IMG/VR virus record: IMGVR_UViG_3300028790_000011
Coordinates: 1-36,283 of that record
Direction: 5' to 3' (one strand)
Source: a virus
DNA length: 36,283 bases
Positions 12,902 to 20,782 of the stretch are shown here, piece by piece. A model generated the notes under the pieces. That model ran no database searches. It worked only from the letters and a program-made list of their open reading frames with translations, and was not told the origin of the DNA. The translations under genes and the position numbers were made by a program. The first letter of the stretch is position 1. Each line of letters begins with the position of its first letter.

Positions 12902-13944
12902 GACGGATCGTCCCGGACGACCCGGACGCGCTCCGGGACGACGAGCGGCTTATCCTTCGGTCCCTTCTCGAACGGAGCGATCCAGACCGGCCGATGCTCC
13001 GACCATCGCGGACCGCAGGCTTGTTGACGCCAGAAGCCGTCTTCGCCGCCGACGATCCAGCGCCGAGACCACTCGACCTTCCGGCCGGCGTCGGGCTCTG
13101 AGGGCTCCGATTTCGCCTCGACGAGCCGTCGGCGTACGTCGACGAGCCGGACATCCGACGAGAGGGCTCTACGAGCCGATCTGCGGGCCGCCGGCCGCGG
13201 AGACGGACGATCGGCTACGGAAACGACGAGAGGCTGAGCAGCGAGAAGCCAGAGCGTCGAGAGCCAGCGGCGATCTTCCTCCATCGAAGCGAGTTGGCTT
13301 ACGGCGAGACCGTCGAGGTTCGGATCGGCGGTCTCGGCGCCCCAGACCCACTCGGACCGGCCGAGCGGGATCCACGCGCCGCCGTAGAGCCGGCCGTAGG
13401 ACGAGATCGTCATCGCCTTCTGATCGCCCGGTCGGAGATCCTCGTCCGGTCCGTAGCCGTGCTTGACGTAGGCCCGGTGACCGTCGTCGAGGACGATCGT
13501 CCGTCCCCAGAGGATCGCTCCGACCTCGATCGTGTTCGTCTCGTCCTCGGCGTCGAGACCGACGAGCGGCTTCTCGAACAGGACGAAGCCGAACTCGTCG
13601 AGCGGTAGGCCGTCGTTCAGCGTCGTCGGCGGGAGGCTCGCCGCCGCCGTGACGATCCGCTCGGACATCTCGGCTGTGACCCACCAGAGCGAAGCCCGCG
13701 CCAGCGCCGGACCGTCGAATAGCGGCGCGTACTTTAGCGAGAAGTCGAGCTCGGTCAGCCGCCGGCCGGAGCGCCGGATCGTCGAGAGGTCGTCGAGCCG
13801 GATCATCCGCTCGAGCTCGGCCGCTCGACCGTAGAGGCCGTCGGGTCGCCACCGGTCGAGTAGGAGCATCCGGAGATCCGGGAGGTCCTTCGGTCCGTGG
13901 AGCTCGGGATCCGGAGGCGGTTCGCGGCGACGGTCGTCGTTCAT
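12898..13944 (-). CDS. Conserved actinobacterial mobile-element protein, 348 aa
   Basis: ATG at 13944 overlaps the SEC-C gene stop (ATGA). The N-terminal two thirds contain SERIVTAAASLPPTTLND, DEFGFVLFEKPLVGL, and TNTIEVGAILWGRTIVLDDG. The C-terminal block (about 285-345: VEWSRRWIVGG, GFWRQQACGPRW, RPVWIAPFEKGP, PLVVPERVRVVR) is a pattern I recognise from uncharacterised proteins of actinobacterial plasmids and phages. The conserved H/W/R residues there suggest nucleic-acid or ligand contact, but no activity is established. An upstream GTG at 13989 is less likely because the ATGA coupling fits the rest of the operon. Confidence 0.7.
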   Translation of the reverse strand: MNDDRRREPPPDPELHGPKDLPDLRMLLLDRWRPDGLYGRAAELERMIRLDDLSTIRRSGRRLTELDFSLKYAPLFDGPALARASLWWVTAEMSERIVTAAASLPPTTLNDGLPLDEFGFVLFEKPLVGLDAEDETNTIEVGAILWGRTIVLDDGHRAYVKHGYGPDEDLRPGDQKAMTISSYGRLYGGAWIPLGRSEWVWGAETADPNLDGLAVSQLASMEEDRRWLSTLWLLAAQPLVVSVADRPSPRPAARRSARRALSSDVRLVDVRRRLVEAKSEPSEPDAGRKVEWSRRWIVGGEDGFWRQQACGPRWSEHRPVWIAPFEKGPKDKPLVVPERVRVVRDDPS

Positions 13945-14588
13945 GCCCAGCAACACCGCTTCGCCTTCAGGCCCGACCCGCACGGACACGGCTCGTTACG
14001 CGCCGGCGGGACCGGGTACCAAGTGAAGACCGGGATCCCGAGGTCGAGACCGACGGCGGCGAGCGGTTCGGTCGACCGGTCCGGGTCGGCGAAGGCCTCG
14101 GCCAGTAGTTCGCCGAAGGCGCCCTCGACGACCTCGGCCTCCTTCGGCTCGGCGAGATCCGGGAAGGTCCATCGGACAGTCCGGTTCGGTCCGTACTCGA
14201 AGGGAAGCGCGGCGTAGATCGCCTTCTCGGCCGTAGCCGTCATGCACCAGACGATCTCCCGGACGTGGCGGTCGCCGGCCTTGAACAGCGCCTCGAGCGT
14301 TCCGATCGGCGCGTCCTTCGACGGTCCGTCGTCGTCCGGCCAGTGGCCGAAGTAGCTCTCGTGAACGTGCTGGATCATGTCGGCGCCGGTCCGCGGGACG
14401 GCGGTCCGGAACGCCTCGAGGACCTTCGGCCGGTCGACGGTCAGGACGAGGTAGCCGAGGCACTGTCCGTCATGCCAGAGACCGAGCATCGGAAGGAGCT
14501 CGGCGCCGGGTCCGTCGCGCCGGACGATCGTCTCCTTCAGGTCGCGTGCAGCGTTAATCGCCGCGCCTGCATAAGCGAGTTGGTCCAT
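13941..14588 (-). CDS. SEC-C motif protein, first gene of accessory operon
   Basis: A 215-aa protein ending in PCPCGSGLKAKRCC (residues 200-213), the SEC-C zinc-binding tail found in SecA and many unrelated proteins. The rest (LLPMLGLWHDGQCLGYLVLT; EIVWCMTATAEKAIYAALPF) is a mixed alpha/beta region without a known family. The ATG has no ribosome site, but TACGAT on the minus strand ends 8 bases before it, the spacing expected for a leaderless transcript. It would therefore be the promoter-proximal gene of the 14.6-10.1 kb operon. Function unknown; SEC-C tails usually bind zinc and assist protein contacts. Confidence 0.75.
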   Translation of the reverse strand: MDQLAYAGAAINAARDLKETIVRRDGPGAELLPMLGLWHDGQCLGYLVLTVDRPKVLEAFRTAVPRTGADMIQHVHESYFGHWPDDDGPSKDAPIGTLEALFKAGDRHVREIVWCMTATAEKAIYAALPFEYGPNRTVRWTFPDLAEPKEAEVVEGAFGELLAEAFADPDRSTEPLAAVGLDLGIPVFTWYPVPPARNEPCPCGSGLKAKRCCWA

Positions 14589-14596
14589 AACGCCGG

Positions 14597-14602
14597 ATCG
14601 TA
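14597..14602 (-). promoter_or_regulatory. Candidate -10 for leaderless accessory operon
   Basis: TACGAT on the minus strand, 8 bases before the ATG at 14588, fits TANNNT for a leaderless start. I see no clear -35. Confidence 0.35.
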
Positions 14603-14639
14603 GTCACGTCGCCGGCGTCGGCGCGGGACGGAACGCGAG

Positions 14640-14680
14640 AGCGCCCTCCGGCCGTCGAGGAACGTAGGCCGGAGGGCGCT
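14640..14680. terminator. 14-bp perfect hairpin in the structured gap
   Basis: AGCGCCCTCCGGCC (14640-14653), a 13-nt loop, then GGCCGGAGGGCGCT (14667-14680). It is the longest perfect stem in the window. On the minus strand it lies between the tail-fibre cluster and the accessory operon and could stop late transcription. It has no T-run. Flanking it are a second hairpin and a CTAGC/GCTAG dyad, so the whole 14589-14807 gap appears to be regulatory. Confidence 0.65.
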
Positions 14681-14703
14681 AGCAGGAGGCGACCGGCTTG
14701 GCC

Positions 14704-14730
14704 GAGATCATGAGGACCAACTCTGATCTC
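14704..14730. other. Second hairpin, 7-bp stem with 13-nt loop
   Basis: GAGATCA, 13-nt loop, TGATCTC. The loop length equals that of the neighbouring larger hairpin. A GAAGGAGG sequence follows at about 14734, but no start codon suits it. Confidence 0.45.
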
Positions 14731-14757
14731 AGCGAAGGAGGTACGCCACGGCCGAGC

Positions 14758-14769
14758 CTAGCTGGCTAG
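14758..14769. promoter_or_regulatory. Short dyad CTAGC-TG-GCTAG
   Basis: A perfect 5-bp dyad with a 2-base centre, about 40 bases upstream of the plus-strand membrane gene. It could be an operator. Confidence 0.3.
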
Positions 14770-14807
14770 TCTCCGGTCCCACGAGGACCGACGAGAGGAC
14801 GCTTCTA

Positions 14808-14930
14808 ATGGACGGATGGCGGATCGCCGGAGTCGTAGCGCTCGTCTGGATCGGAGCGTCCGTAGCGCTCGCCTACGCGTGGTCGAAGGGCTGGATCGGC
14901 GTCGAGCCGCGCGACCGTCCGCCGCGCTAG
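14808..14930 (+). CDS. 40-aa plus-strand membrane protein
   Basis: ATG at 14808 is preceded by GAGAGGA at 9 bases. Residues about 4-25 (WRIAGVVALVWIGASVALAY) form one transmembrane helix, followed by a polar tail ending in RDRPPR. Its TAG overlaps the stop of the convergent tail-region gene through the shared CTAG. It is the only well-supported gene on the plus strand and lies beside two strong hairpins. That suggests an independently expressed moron-type gene, perhaps active in the lysogen. Function (superinfection exclusion, holin-like, other) cannot be told from sequence. Confidence 0.6.
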   Translation: MDGWRIAGVVALVWIGASVALAYAWSKGWIGVEPRDRPPR

Positions 14931-15151
14931 CTCGTCTCGGCCGGAGCGTCGGCCGGCGCCTCGGCCGGTAGCTCGCCTACGTCTACCTGACGCTGAAGGA
15001 CCTCTCGGATATGGCCGAGGTCGAATAGCGCGGCGTCGGCCGCGGCGTACGGAACCGGATTGATCGGTAGCGGCGTGAGGTTCTCGCCGTCGTCGACGAC
15101 CGCCTCGATCGAGACGACGAAGCGGACGATCCGGACACGAGGTCGGTTCAT
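14927..15151 (-). CDS. Hypothetical 74-aa tail-fibre-associated protein
   Basis: ATG at 15151 overlaps the tail-fibre stop (ATGA). It begins with a beta-rich stretch (RVRIVRFVVSIEAVVDDG) and ends in an Ala/Pro/Glu repeat tail. It is the last gene of the late operon. It could be a small fibre accessory or chaperone by position only. Confidence 0.65.
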   Translation of the reverse strand: MNRPRVRIVRFVVSIEAVVDDGENLTPLPINPVPYAAADAALFDLGHIREVLQRQVDVGELPAEAPADAPAETS

Positions 15152-16923
15152 GCGATCAACCCTAGCGAGATCAGCTTCGCCCGGAGATCGTTCGCGAGCG
15201 CCATCGTCGTCGCCGGATCGGTAGCGGCCGCCGGCGTCGCGGTCGGCTGAACGACCGGCGTTGCGTTAAAGAAGCCGAGCTTCTGTAGGGCGGTCGTACC
15301 GATCTTCGTACCGGTAACCGTTCCGAGTTGCACGTTCGTCGCTTCGAGAAGCCGGAGAAGGTTCGAGCCCATGATCACGCTCTGGACGCCGCCCACCGTG
15401 AAGTCGATACCGCCGTTCGGAACGGTGACGGCCAGAGTGCCGACGGCGGTCTCGCCGATACTGACGCTATTGGCCGAGTTGTCGGCCTTCCGCCACGCGA
15501 TATAGGTGTTGTTGCTGAGACGGACGGCGCCGTTCGCGTTAGTCGCCGGGACCGGTCCTAGTCCTAGCTGGCCTGGAATCGTCACGATCCCTACGCTGCT
15601 GATCCTCAGGCGCTCGGTCAGGCTCCCGCCCATAGGCCGGGTCCACAGTGTCAGCGCTCCGGCGAAGTCCTCGGCCGTCGAGTTCTCCTTCGCTCCGACG
15701 ATACGGGCGAAGGGGCTATTAGCTCCCGCCGCCCCGTAGGCGCCGCCGAGGTTGATCGAGGCGCCTTGGTCGGCGGTTAGGTTGCTAGTGGACGTGGCGA
15801 ATACCTGAAGGTTGCCCGCCGTGAACTGGTCACGGAATCCGGCTCCGGCGACGTATAGGTCCGGACCGGTGCTCGTTCCGCTGACGCCGTTAGTGTTACC
15901 TCGACCGACCATCGCGGAATCGGGAAGCCGCAGGAGATCGGCTCCGGCTCGGTAGAGGTCGACATCGGCCCCGAGGCCGATCGTTCCGTTGGACTTCACG
16001 GAGGCTAGCGACGCTCCGGCCGAGTCCTGCCACTCGGTTAGGTGGGCGGTCTGTCCGGCGAGCGCCTGTACGACGAGCGGCTTGATCGTCGTTCCGGATG
16101 GCGAGAGAAGCACGGCGCCGAGAGCGTCGACGGTCGTCGGCGTATTGATCCGAAGCCGCTCGTTAACGCCTACGGCGTCTGTAAGCGTTCCGCCGACCTG
16201 GACGGTCGAGCCGGTAATCCGCATCCGTTCGAGCTGATTCGTCGTACCGATGTCCGTTGCGTAGAAGCTCATACGGGAGCCGGTATGGGTGGCATCCCAC
16301 GCCTCGCTAGTAAGGAAGTCGATACGAGGACCGTTAGCCCAGATCGCTCCGTTCCATCCGGTTCCGAACATCCGAGCGAGTCCGGCTCCGGCTCCGACCG
16401 GAGCCGGAGCGGCCACGGTGCCGCCCGAGCGTTGTCCGCGGAACTCCGGCGTTCCCGACGCCGCTATGAGGTTGAGCCGCGCGCCGTGGAGCGGATTCGG
16501 ATTACGGAGGTTGAGCATTCCGTTCTCGGCGGCGTCGGGATAGACCTGCACGGCGAAGGCGCCGGCGGTCATCGTTCCGCCGGTAAGCGGAAGGTAGGAC
16601 GCGAGCGCCGTCGTAAGGCCGGTGACCTGGCTCTGCGTGATCGTTACCGGATCGGTACCGGCCGAGCCGTGCGTAGAGGCGTGCGGAAGCGGCGCTACGG
16701 CGCTCGCCCAGGCCGTGTCGTAGTCGGTACCGGACGCCTTGACGAGCGCCTGTCCGGTCGTTCCTCCGGCGGCGACGCCTGGCCCCGCCGGACCGGTCTC
16801 GCCGTGGCCGGCGGTTAGCTCGATCACTTCCGGTAGCGAGACCGTTAGCGTCACGTTCTCCGGCGTACCGACTTCGAGCGTGATCTCGTCGGCCGGTAGG
16901 ACCGAGAGCTCGATCGCTTCCAC
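15148..16923 (-). CDS. Tail fibre / receptor-binding protein
   Basis: A 591-aa fibre. The N-terminus (about 1-60) attaches to the baseplate. A short collagen-like GETGPAGPG leads to GVAAGGTTGQALVKASGTDY, a linker typical of actinophage tail fibres, and HASTHGSAGTDPVTI. A long Ser/Thr/Gly/Asn-rich beta-structured shaft follows. The C-terminus (NVQLGTVTGTKIGTTALQKL, then GFFNATPVVQP, and a final helix) is the conserved trimer tip seen in many actinophage fibres and spikes. It should bind the host surface. GTG at 16923 has AAGGAG 9 bases upstream. Confidence 0.85.
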   Translation of the reverse strand: MEAIELSVLPADEITLEVGTPENVTLTVSLPEVIELTAGHGETGPAGPGVAAGGTTGQALVKASGTDYDTAWASAVAPLPHASTHGSAGTDPVTITQSQVTGLTTALASYLPLTGGTMTAGAFAVQVYPDAAENGMLNLRNPNPLHGARLNLIAASGTPEFRGQRSGGTVAAPAPVGAGAGLARMFGTGWNGAIWANGPRIDFLTSEAWDATHTGSRMSFYATDIGTTNQLERMRITGSTVQVGGTLTDAVGVNERLRINTPTTVDALGAVLLSPSGTTIKPLVVQALAGQTAHLTEWQDSAGASLASVKSNGTIGLGADVDLYRAGADLLRLPDSAMVGRGNTNGVSGTSTGPDLYVAGAGFRDQFTAGNLQVFATSTSNLTADQGASINLGGAYGAAGANSPFARIVGAKENSTAEDFAGALTLWTRPMGGSLTERLRISSVGIVTIPGQLGLGPVPATNANGAVRLSNNTYIAWRKADNSANSVSIGETAVGTLAVTVPNGGIDFTVGGVQSVIMGSNLLRLLEATNVQLGTVTGTKIGTTALQKLGFFNATPVVQPTATPAAATDPATTMALANDLRAKLISLGLIA

Positions 16924-16927
16924 GGCG

Positions 16928-17263
16928 TCACGCTCCTTCGTAGGAGAAGGACGGCAGGAGGTTCAGCGACCGGACGGAGAGCCAGGTGTAGTTATCCGGA
17001 GCGGTCTGACGGAGGTCGAAACCGAAGCCGGCCTCGACCTTCGCCGCCTCCGGCTCCGGAAGCGTAAGCGTGACCTTCCGCGCCGGCGCGTCGAAGGCGA
17101 CCGCCCAGTGAGCGACGATCGGACCGGTAGGCGTCCGCCGGATCGCCGCCTCGAACGTCCAGCCGGTCATATCCGCGCTCGTATTGATCGTCACGACCAT
17201 TTCGAGGTCGTCGGCGGTTACCGCCGGCTGCTCGACCGGCCACTCCGGAAGGACGGCGGCCAC
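16928..17263 (-). CDS. Baseplate/fibre adaptor-like protein, 111 aa
   Basis: GTG at 17263 is chosen: GAAGG lies 8 bases upstream and it begins 2 bases after the lysin stop. The sequence (DLEMVVTINTSADMTGWTFE, AAIRRTPTGPIVAHWAVAFD, KVTLTLPEPEAAKVEAGFGF) is a beta-sandwich pattern resembling the N-terminal domain of BppU-type upper baseplate proteins. Placed just before the tail fibre, it likely connects fibre to baseplate. Longer upstream readings overlap the lysin and are not protein-like. Confidence 0.6.
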   Translation of the reverse strand: MAAVLPEWPVEQPAVTADDLEMVVTINTSADMTGWTFEAAIRRTPTGPIVAHWAVAFDAPARKVTLTLPEPEAAKVEAGFGFDLRQTAPDNYTWLSVRSLNLLPSFSYEGA

Positions 17264-17265
17264 GG

Positions 17266-18426
17266 CTAGGCCTTCGGCGGCTGGCGGCGCCGCTGGATCG
17301 CCCGGAGGACCGCCGCGCCTTGCGCCGAGACGAAGGCGGCGATCAGCGCTGCGACGATCACGACCACGCCGACGATTCCCGCTATCTGCCACTGCGAGAG
17401 CTCGTACCAGTCGGCTTCGAGGCCGAGTTCGAGGCCGAGCCAGAGTAGAGCGACGAGGATGATCGCGAATAGGCCGGCGCCGGCCGCGCTCGCCGTCGTA
17501 GCGGTCGCTCCGGCGAGGTCCTCGACCTCGTGGTGGTAGCGCTGCTCCATGAAGATGTCCTCGACGAGCCAGGTATCGGCCGGCGAGATCCCCAGCCAGA
17601 AGCACTCCTGATTCACGAGGTCCATGCTCCAGAGGTAGCGCGCCGTCGCGCTCCCCTCGACGAGCGTCCAGTACGCCTCTCCGACGTTCGGAACGCCGAG
17701 GCGAGCCGAAGCCCACGCCGAGCCGGCCTTCGTCCGTACCACGCTTCTCGTAGGCATCTCGTCTTCCTCCTGCGGTTCGCCTTCTAGCATCTCGGTCCAG
17801 AACGCCGATCGCACCGTGTTCTGGTCGACCGTGTTCTCCGGTATCCCGTCGATCCTCGTCGTCGAGTTGAACTGCCACGCCGACCACGACTCGTCGGACC
17901 ACGCCGCCGGTACCGCCGGCGAGAAGCTCGTCGGCGGCGTCGTGCTCGGCGAGTTCGAGCCGTAGTTCGCCACCCATAGCGGACAGTCGCCGACCGGATG
18001 GCCGTACGTGAAGCCGACGCCGAAGTAGGCGCCGGTATAGACGATCGACTCGCGTCCGGTAAGCCGACCGACCTCGTTACAGAACTCGACGGCGAAGGCG
18101 TCGAGCTCGGCCGGCGAGAGGCCGTGCGGATTGTGCTCGATATCGAGGACCGGCCACATCGCTCCGGAGCCGTGGCCGTGGGAGACGGCGTGCTGCGCCT
18201 GCCTCGGAGCGTCGGCGTAGGCCGGCGAGGCGAAGTAGTAGGTCCCATAGGGGAGGCCGGCCGACTCGGCGCCGGCCTTGTTCGCCCACCACTTCGAGTC
18301 TTCGTAGAGGCCGCCGTCCGCGCCGGCGCACTTGATCCACGCGCCTTGAACGCCGGAATTCGCGACGGCGTAGAAATCTATCGTTCCCTGCCATCGGCTT
18401 ACGTCGATCGTCCACGCGTCGGCCAT
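17266..18426 (-). CDS. GH25 lysozyme fused to a C-terminal two-helix membrane domain
   Basis: A 386-aa protein. Residues 5-205 are a GH25 muramidase: IDVSRWQGTIDF (D8), GTYYFASPA, and WPVLDIEHNP with the catalytic D95-x-E97, then WQFN and the closing VDQN. Residues 225-305 form a linker domain. Two hydrophobic helices follow at about 313-335 (AAGAGLFAIILVALLWLGLE) and 347-367 (IAGIVGVVVIVAALIAAFVS), with a basic tail RRRQPPKA. It cleaves peptidoglycan, either as the endolysin or as a tail-associated lysin, and the helices would anchor it in the membrane or act as a holin. It lies between baseplate and fibre genes, and no separate holin is found. ATG at 18426 overlaps the previous stop by one base (TGATG). 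Confidence 0.82.
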   Translation of the reverse strand: MADAWTIDVSRWQGTIDFYAVANSGVQGAWIKCAGADGGLYEDSKWWANKAGAESAGLPYGTYYFASPAYADAPRQAQHAVSHGHGSGAMWPVLDIEHNPHGLSPAELDAFAVEFCNEVGRLTGRESIVYTGAYFGVGFTYGHPVGDCPLWVANYGSNSPSTTPPTSFSPAVPAAWSDESWSAWQFNSTTRIDGIPENTVDQNTVRSAFWTEMLEGEPQEEDEMPTRSVVRTKAGSAWASARLGVPNVGEAYWTLVEGSATARYLWSMDLVNQECFWLGISPADTWLVEDIFMEQRYHHEVEDLAGATATTASAAGAGLFAIILVALLWLGLELGLEADWYELSQWQIAGIVGVVVIVAALIAAFVSAQGAAVLRAIQRRRQPPKA

Positions 18427-19475
18427 CAGGTCACCTCGTCTCCGTAGAAGTGGAAAGCACGGAAGCCGCTACCACCCCAGCCGGTGTTATACCGGACCTT
18501 TATCGCTCGTACGTCCTGCGGCGTGTAGAAGAAGGACTGTTTCGTGGCGTAGTTCGTCGGTACGTCGTCGTTCGCGTAGCCGTCGAGCGACATCTCCCGC
18601 CAGGTCCCGTTCGTCGGAGTCGTAGCGTCGCTACTCAGCCAGTAGTTGACCGGGAAACCGCCGTCCGGTTCCTGCCAGGAGATGTAGTACGAGAGAAGCC
18701 GGTACAGGACCGGGAACAGGACTACGAAGTCGTACTCGTGAGGGAAACCGCCGTGACGGCCGTGGATCTCGTAGAAGTCGTTTGTGTAGTCGTGAGAGCG
18801 CTTATTCCACTCCTGCAGGACGCGTACCGGCGCGGGAGCCGGATCGGAGCCAACATCGCCGAGAAACCACGCCGTCGTCCCGTCCTGGTGGTACGGGATC
18901 AGCCGGCCGGTCTCGAACTCCGGATACGGCTGGCCCCAGTCCGGATCCCGCTGGTAGTAGACGGTGACCTCCGGTCCGCCCGGTCCTCCGGCGCCGCCGG
19001 CGATCGGCGCCGGCTCGACGACGTTCGGCATCGGCGTAGCGACGGACGAGGTTCCAGCCATAGCGCCTCGACCCATCCGGGCAATCGCCTGCTCGAAGCG
19101 TTCCTGCTGCGTCAGGATCACGTCGCGGAGCTCCGGAGCGAAGGAGAGGAAGCCGTTCTCGTCCTCGGCGACCGTCAGCGAGACCACGCGCTCGCCGGTC
19201 GTCACGCCGGCCGAGTTCGGGACGGAGACGACATCGCCGACGCCGAAGGCCGAGTACGGCGTATCGCTCGGCGCCGTCGGTACGAGGTCGACCTCGATCG
19301 CCTCGCGCGGTTCCTGGCCGAGTTGCCCGGTAGCGACCCGGATCACTTCGGCGAGGAACTCCTGAGCGCCGAGAGCGAGCGCCGCCTCGGACCGGCCGAG
19401 GGTCCCGATCGCGGCCTCGTCGACGACCTCATGCCAGCCGTGTCCCCAGCGGACGAGCAGAACGGTCGTCGTCAT
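18426..19475 (-). CDS. Minor tail protein (C-terminal half of Gp37/Tal-like protein)
   Basis: A 349-aa protein. Residues 1-140 (TTVLLVRWGHGWHEVVDEAA, VGDVVSVPNSAGVTTGERV, FAPELRDVILTQQERFEQAI) match the part that usually closes the siphovirus Gp37/tail-lysin-associated baseplate protein. A Gly/Pro linker (145-170) and an aromatic-rich beta domain (about 195-349, HDYTNDFYEIHGRHGGFPHE, SFFYTPQDVRAIKVRYNTGW) follow, likely carbohydrate- or wall-binding. ATG at 19475 overlaps the upstream stop (ATGA) and lacks a ribosome site, so the two halves are translated as a coupled pair. Confidence 0.65.
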   Translation of the reverse strand: MTTTVLLVRWGHGWHEVVDEAAIGTLGRSEAALALGAQEFLAEVIRVATGQLGQEPREAIEVDLVPTAPSDTPYSAFGVGDVVSVPNSAGVTTGERVVSLTVAEDENGFLSFAPELRDVILTQQERFEQAIARMGRGAMAGTSSVATPMPNVVEPAPIAGGAGGPGGPEVTVYYQRDPDWGQPYPEFETGRLIPYHQDGTTAWFLGDVGSDPAPAPVRVLQEWNKRSHDYTNDFYEIHGRHGGFPHEYDFVVLFPVLYRLLSYYISWQEPDGGFPVNYWLSSDATTPTNGTWREMSLDGYANDDVPTNYATKQSFFYTPQDVRAIKVRYNTGWGGSGFRAFHFYGDEVT

Positions 19476-20782
19476 AGGACGCGCCGGTGGACGAGCCCTC
19501 GGACGTTCCCGGAGAGCGGCCTATACGGGTCCGTAGCGCCGTGGAGGACGACCGGACGGTCAGAGCCTCGTCCGTCCTGCACCCACGCGTGTAGCCGCCA
19601 CGTAGCCGGATCGAGCCAGAGGTCGATATAGGTCGTACAGAGCTCGCGGGCGAAGGTCAGTACGTCGCCGCCGACGGCGGTCGCGATGTCGGCGGCTACC
19701 GGCCACGGCGACCCGTCGCTATCGGCGTCGTCCGTGAACGTCAGGACGAGCTCGCCGAGGACGCCTCGAGCCTGCGCTTCGGAGACGACGTGACGGAGCG
19801 CCTCGCCGGGCGTCATTCCCGGTACCGAGGCCGGATACGGGAGGACCTTCCACGAGCTATCGGAGACGACGAGCGGCGCCGGCGAGATCGGTCCGCCGGC
19901 GGCGTCGACGGCGTAACCGGCGAACAAGAACGCTCCGGGATTATGGAGCTCGTCGCCTTCGGGATCCACGTCGTTACCGACCCGCGCGGCGAGTTGGTGG
20001 ACGCCGGCCGAGAGCGGTACGGAGCCGGAGAACGTGTTCACGTTCGGTTCCTCGCCGTAGGTCCCGGTCGCGATCTGCTGGCCGTCGAGCCAGATCTCGC
20101 CTTCGGAGTCGAATAGCGCGTGGTACTGAAACGCGATCACGTTCGGCGGCGCCGTGAAGGTCGTCCGGAAGTAGACATCGCCGGCCGGCGACCACTCGAG
20201 CGGCCAGGTGATCGGCGCGCCGGCCGGTCCGGTCGAGGCCCAGATATAGCTGGCGCTCGGCGCCGGCCACTTCGGCATCGTGGCGTCGACCCAGTAGGAC
20301 GCCGAGTCCGTGTCATGGAGAACGCCGGAGCCCATACCCGGAGCGCGCTCGCCGCCCTGCGTCGCTAGCGGTACCGCCGTCGGCCACGCCGAGTCGTCGT
20401 AGTCGTAGGCCGGCCAGGAGAAAAGGCGGCGGTCCTGTACCGGCTGCGAGTCGAGACCCGGTAGCGGGTAGACGAGCGCCCGGTCGAGGACGGCCAGCAC
20501 GCCGGGTCCCGCGAGCTCGGTCGTCTGTTCGTCCGGCGTCTCGGCGATCGTGGCCGTCTCGCGTGACCGGACGATGAAGGCGAAGACGACCACGCCGTCT
20601 AGAAGGAACTGAGCTACGTCGCCGTCGAGGATCGCCGGTAGCGCCGGGTCGTCGTTCTGAAGGACGATCGAGCCGGATCCGGGCTGATTCAGTTGGTCCT
20701 GCCAGCGCCGGTCGCGCGAGAGCGGTAGGTCGGCGACGAAGGCGAGCGTCGGTCCGCGAAGGATCCGGACGGTAAGGCTCAC
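19472..20782 (-). CDS. Minor tail / baseplate protein (Gp37-like N-terminal part with beta insertion)
   Basis: A 436-aa protein. Residues 1-100 (VADLPLSRDRRWQDQLNQPG, IVLQNDDPA, VVFAFIVRSRE) are the conserved start of Gp37-like/Tal-type siphovirus tail proteins that form the tail tip. Residues about 145-285 (SASYWVDATMPKW, DVYFRTTFTAPPNVIAFQYH, EGEIWLDGQQIATG) look like an inserted galactose-binding or jelly-roll module. Residues 300-436 return to the tail fold. GTG at 20782 overlaps the previous stop, with GGAG about 7 bases upstream. The downstream gene appears to be the rest of the same ancestral protein. Confidence 0.72.
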   Translation of the reverse strand: MSLTVRILRGPTLAFVADLPLSRDRRWQDQLNQPGSGSIVLQNDDPALPAILDGDVAQFLLDGVVVFAFIVRSRETATIAETPDEQTTELAGPGVLAVLDRALVYPLPGLDSQPVQDRRLFSWPAYDYDDSAWPTAVPLATQGGERAPGMGSGVLHDTDSASYWVDATMPKWPAPSASYIWASTGPAGAPITWPLEWSPAGDVYFRTTFTAPPNVIAFQYHALFDSEGEIWLDGQQIATGTYGEEPNVNTFSGSVPLSAGVHQLAARVGNDVDPEGDELHNPGAFLFAGYAVDAAGGPISPAPLVVSDSSWKVLPYPASVPGMTPGEALRHVVSEAQARGVLGELVLTFTDDADSDGSPWPVAADIATAVGGDVLTFARELCTTYIDLWLDPATWRLHAWVQDGRGSDRPVVLHGATDPYRPLSGNVRGLVHRRVL

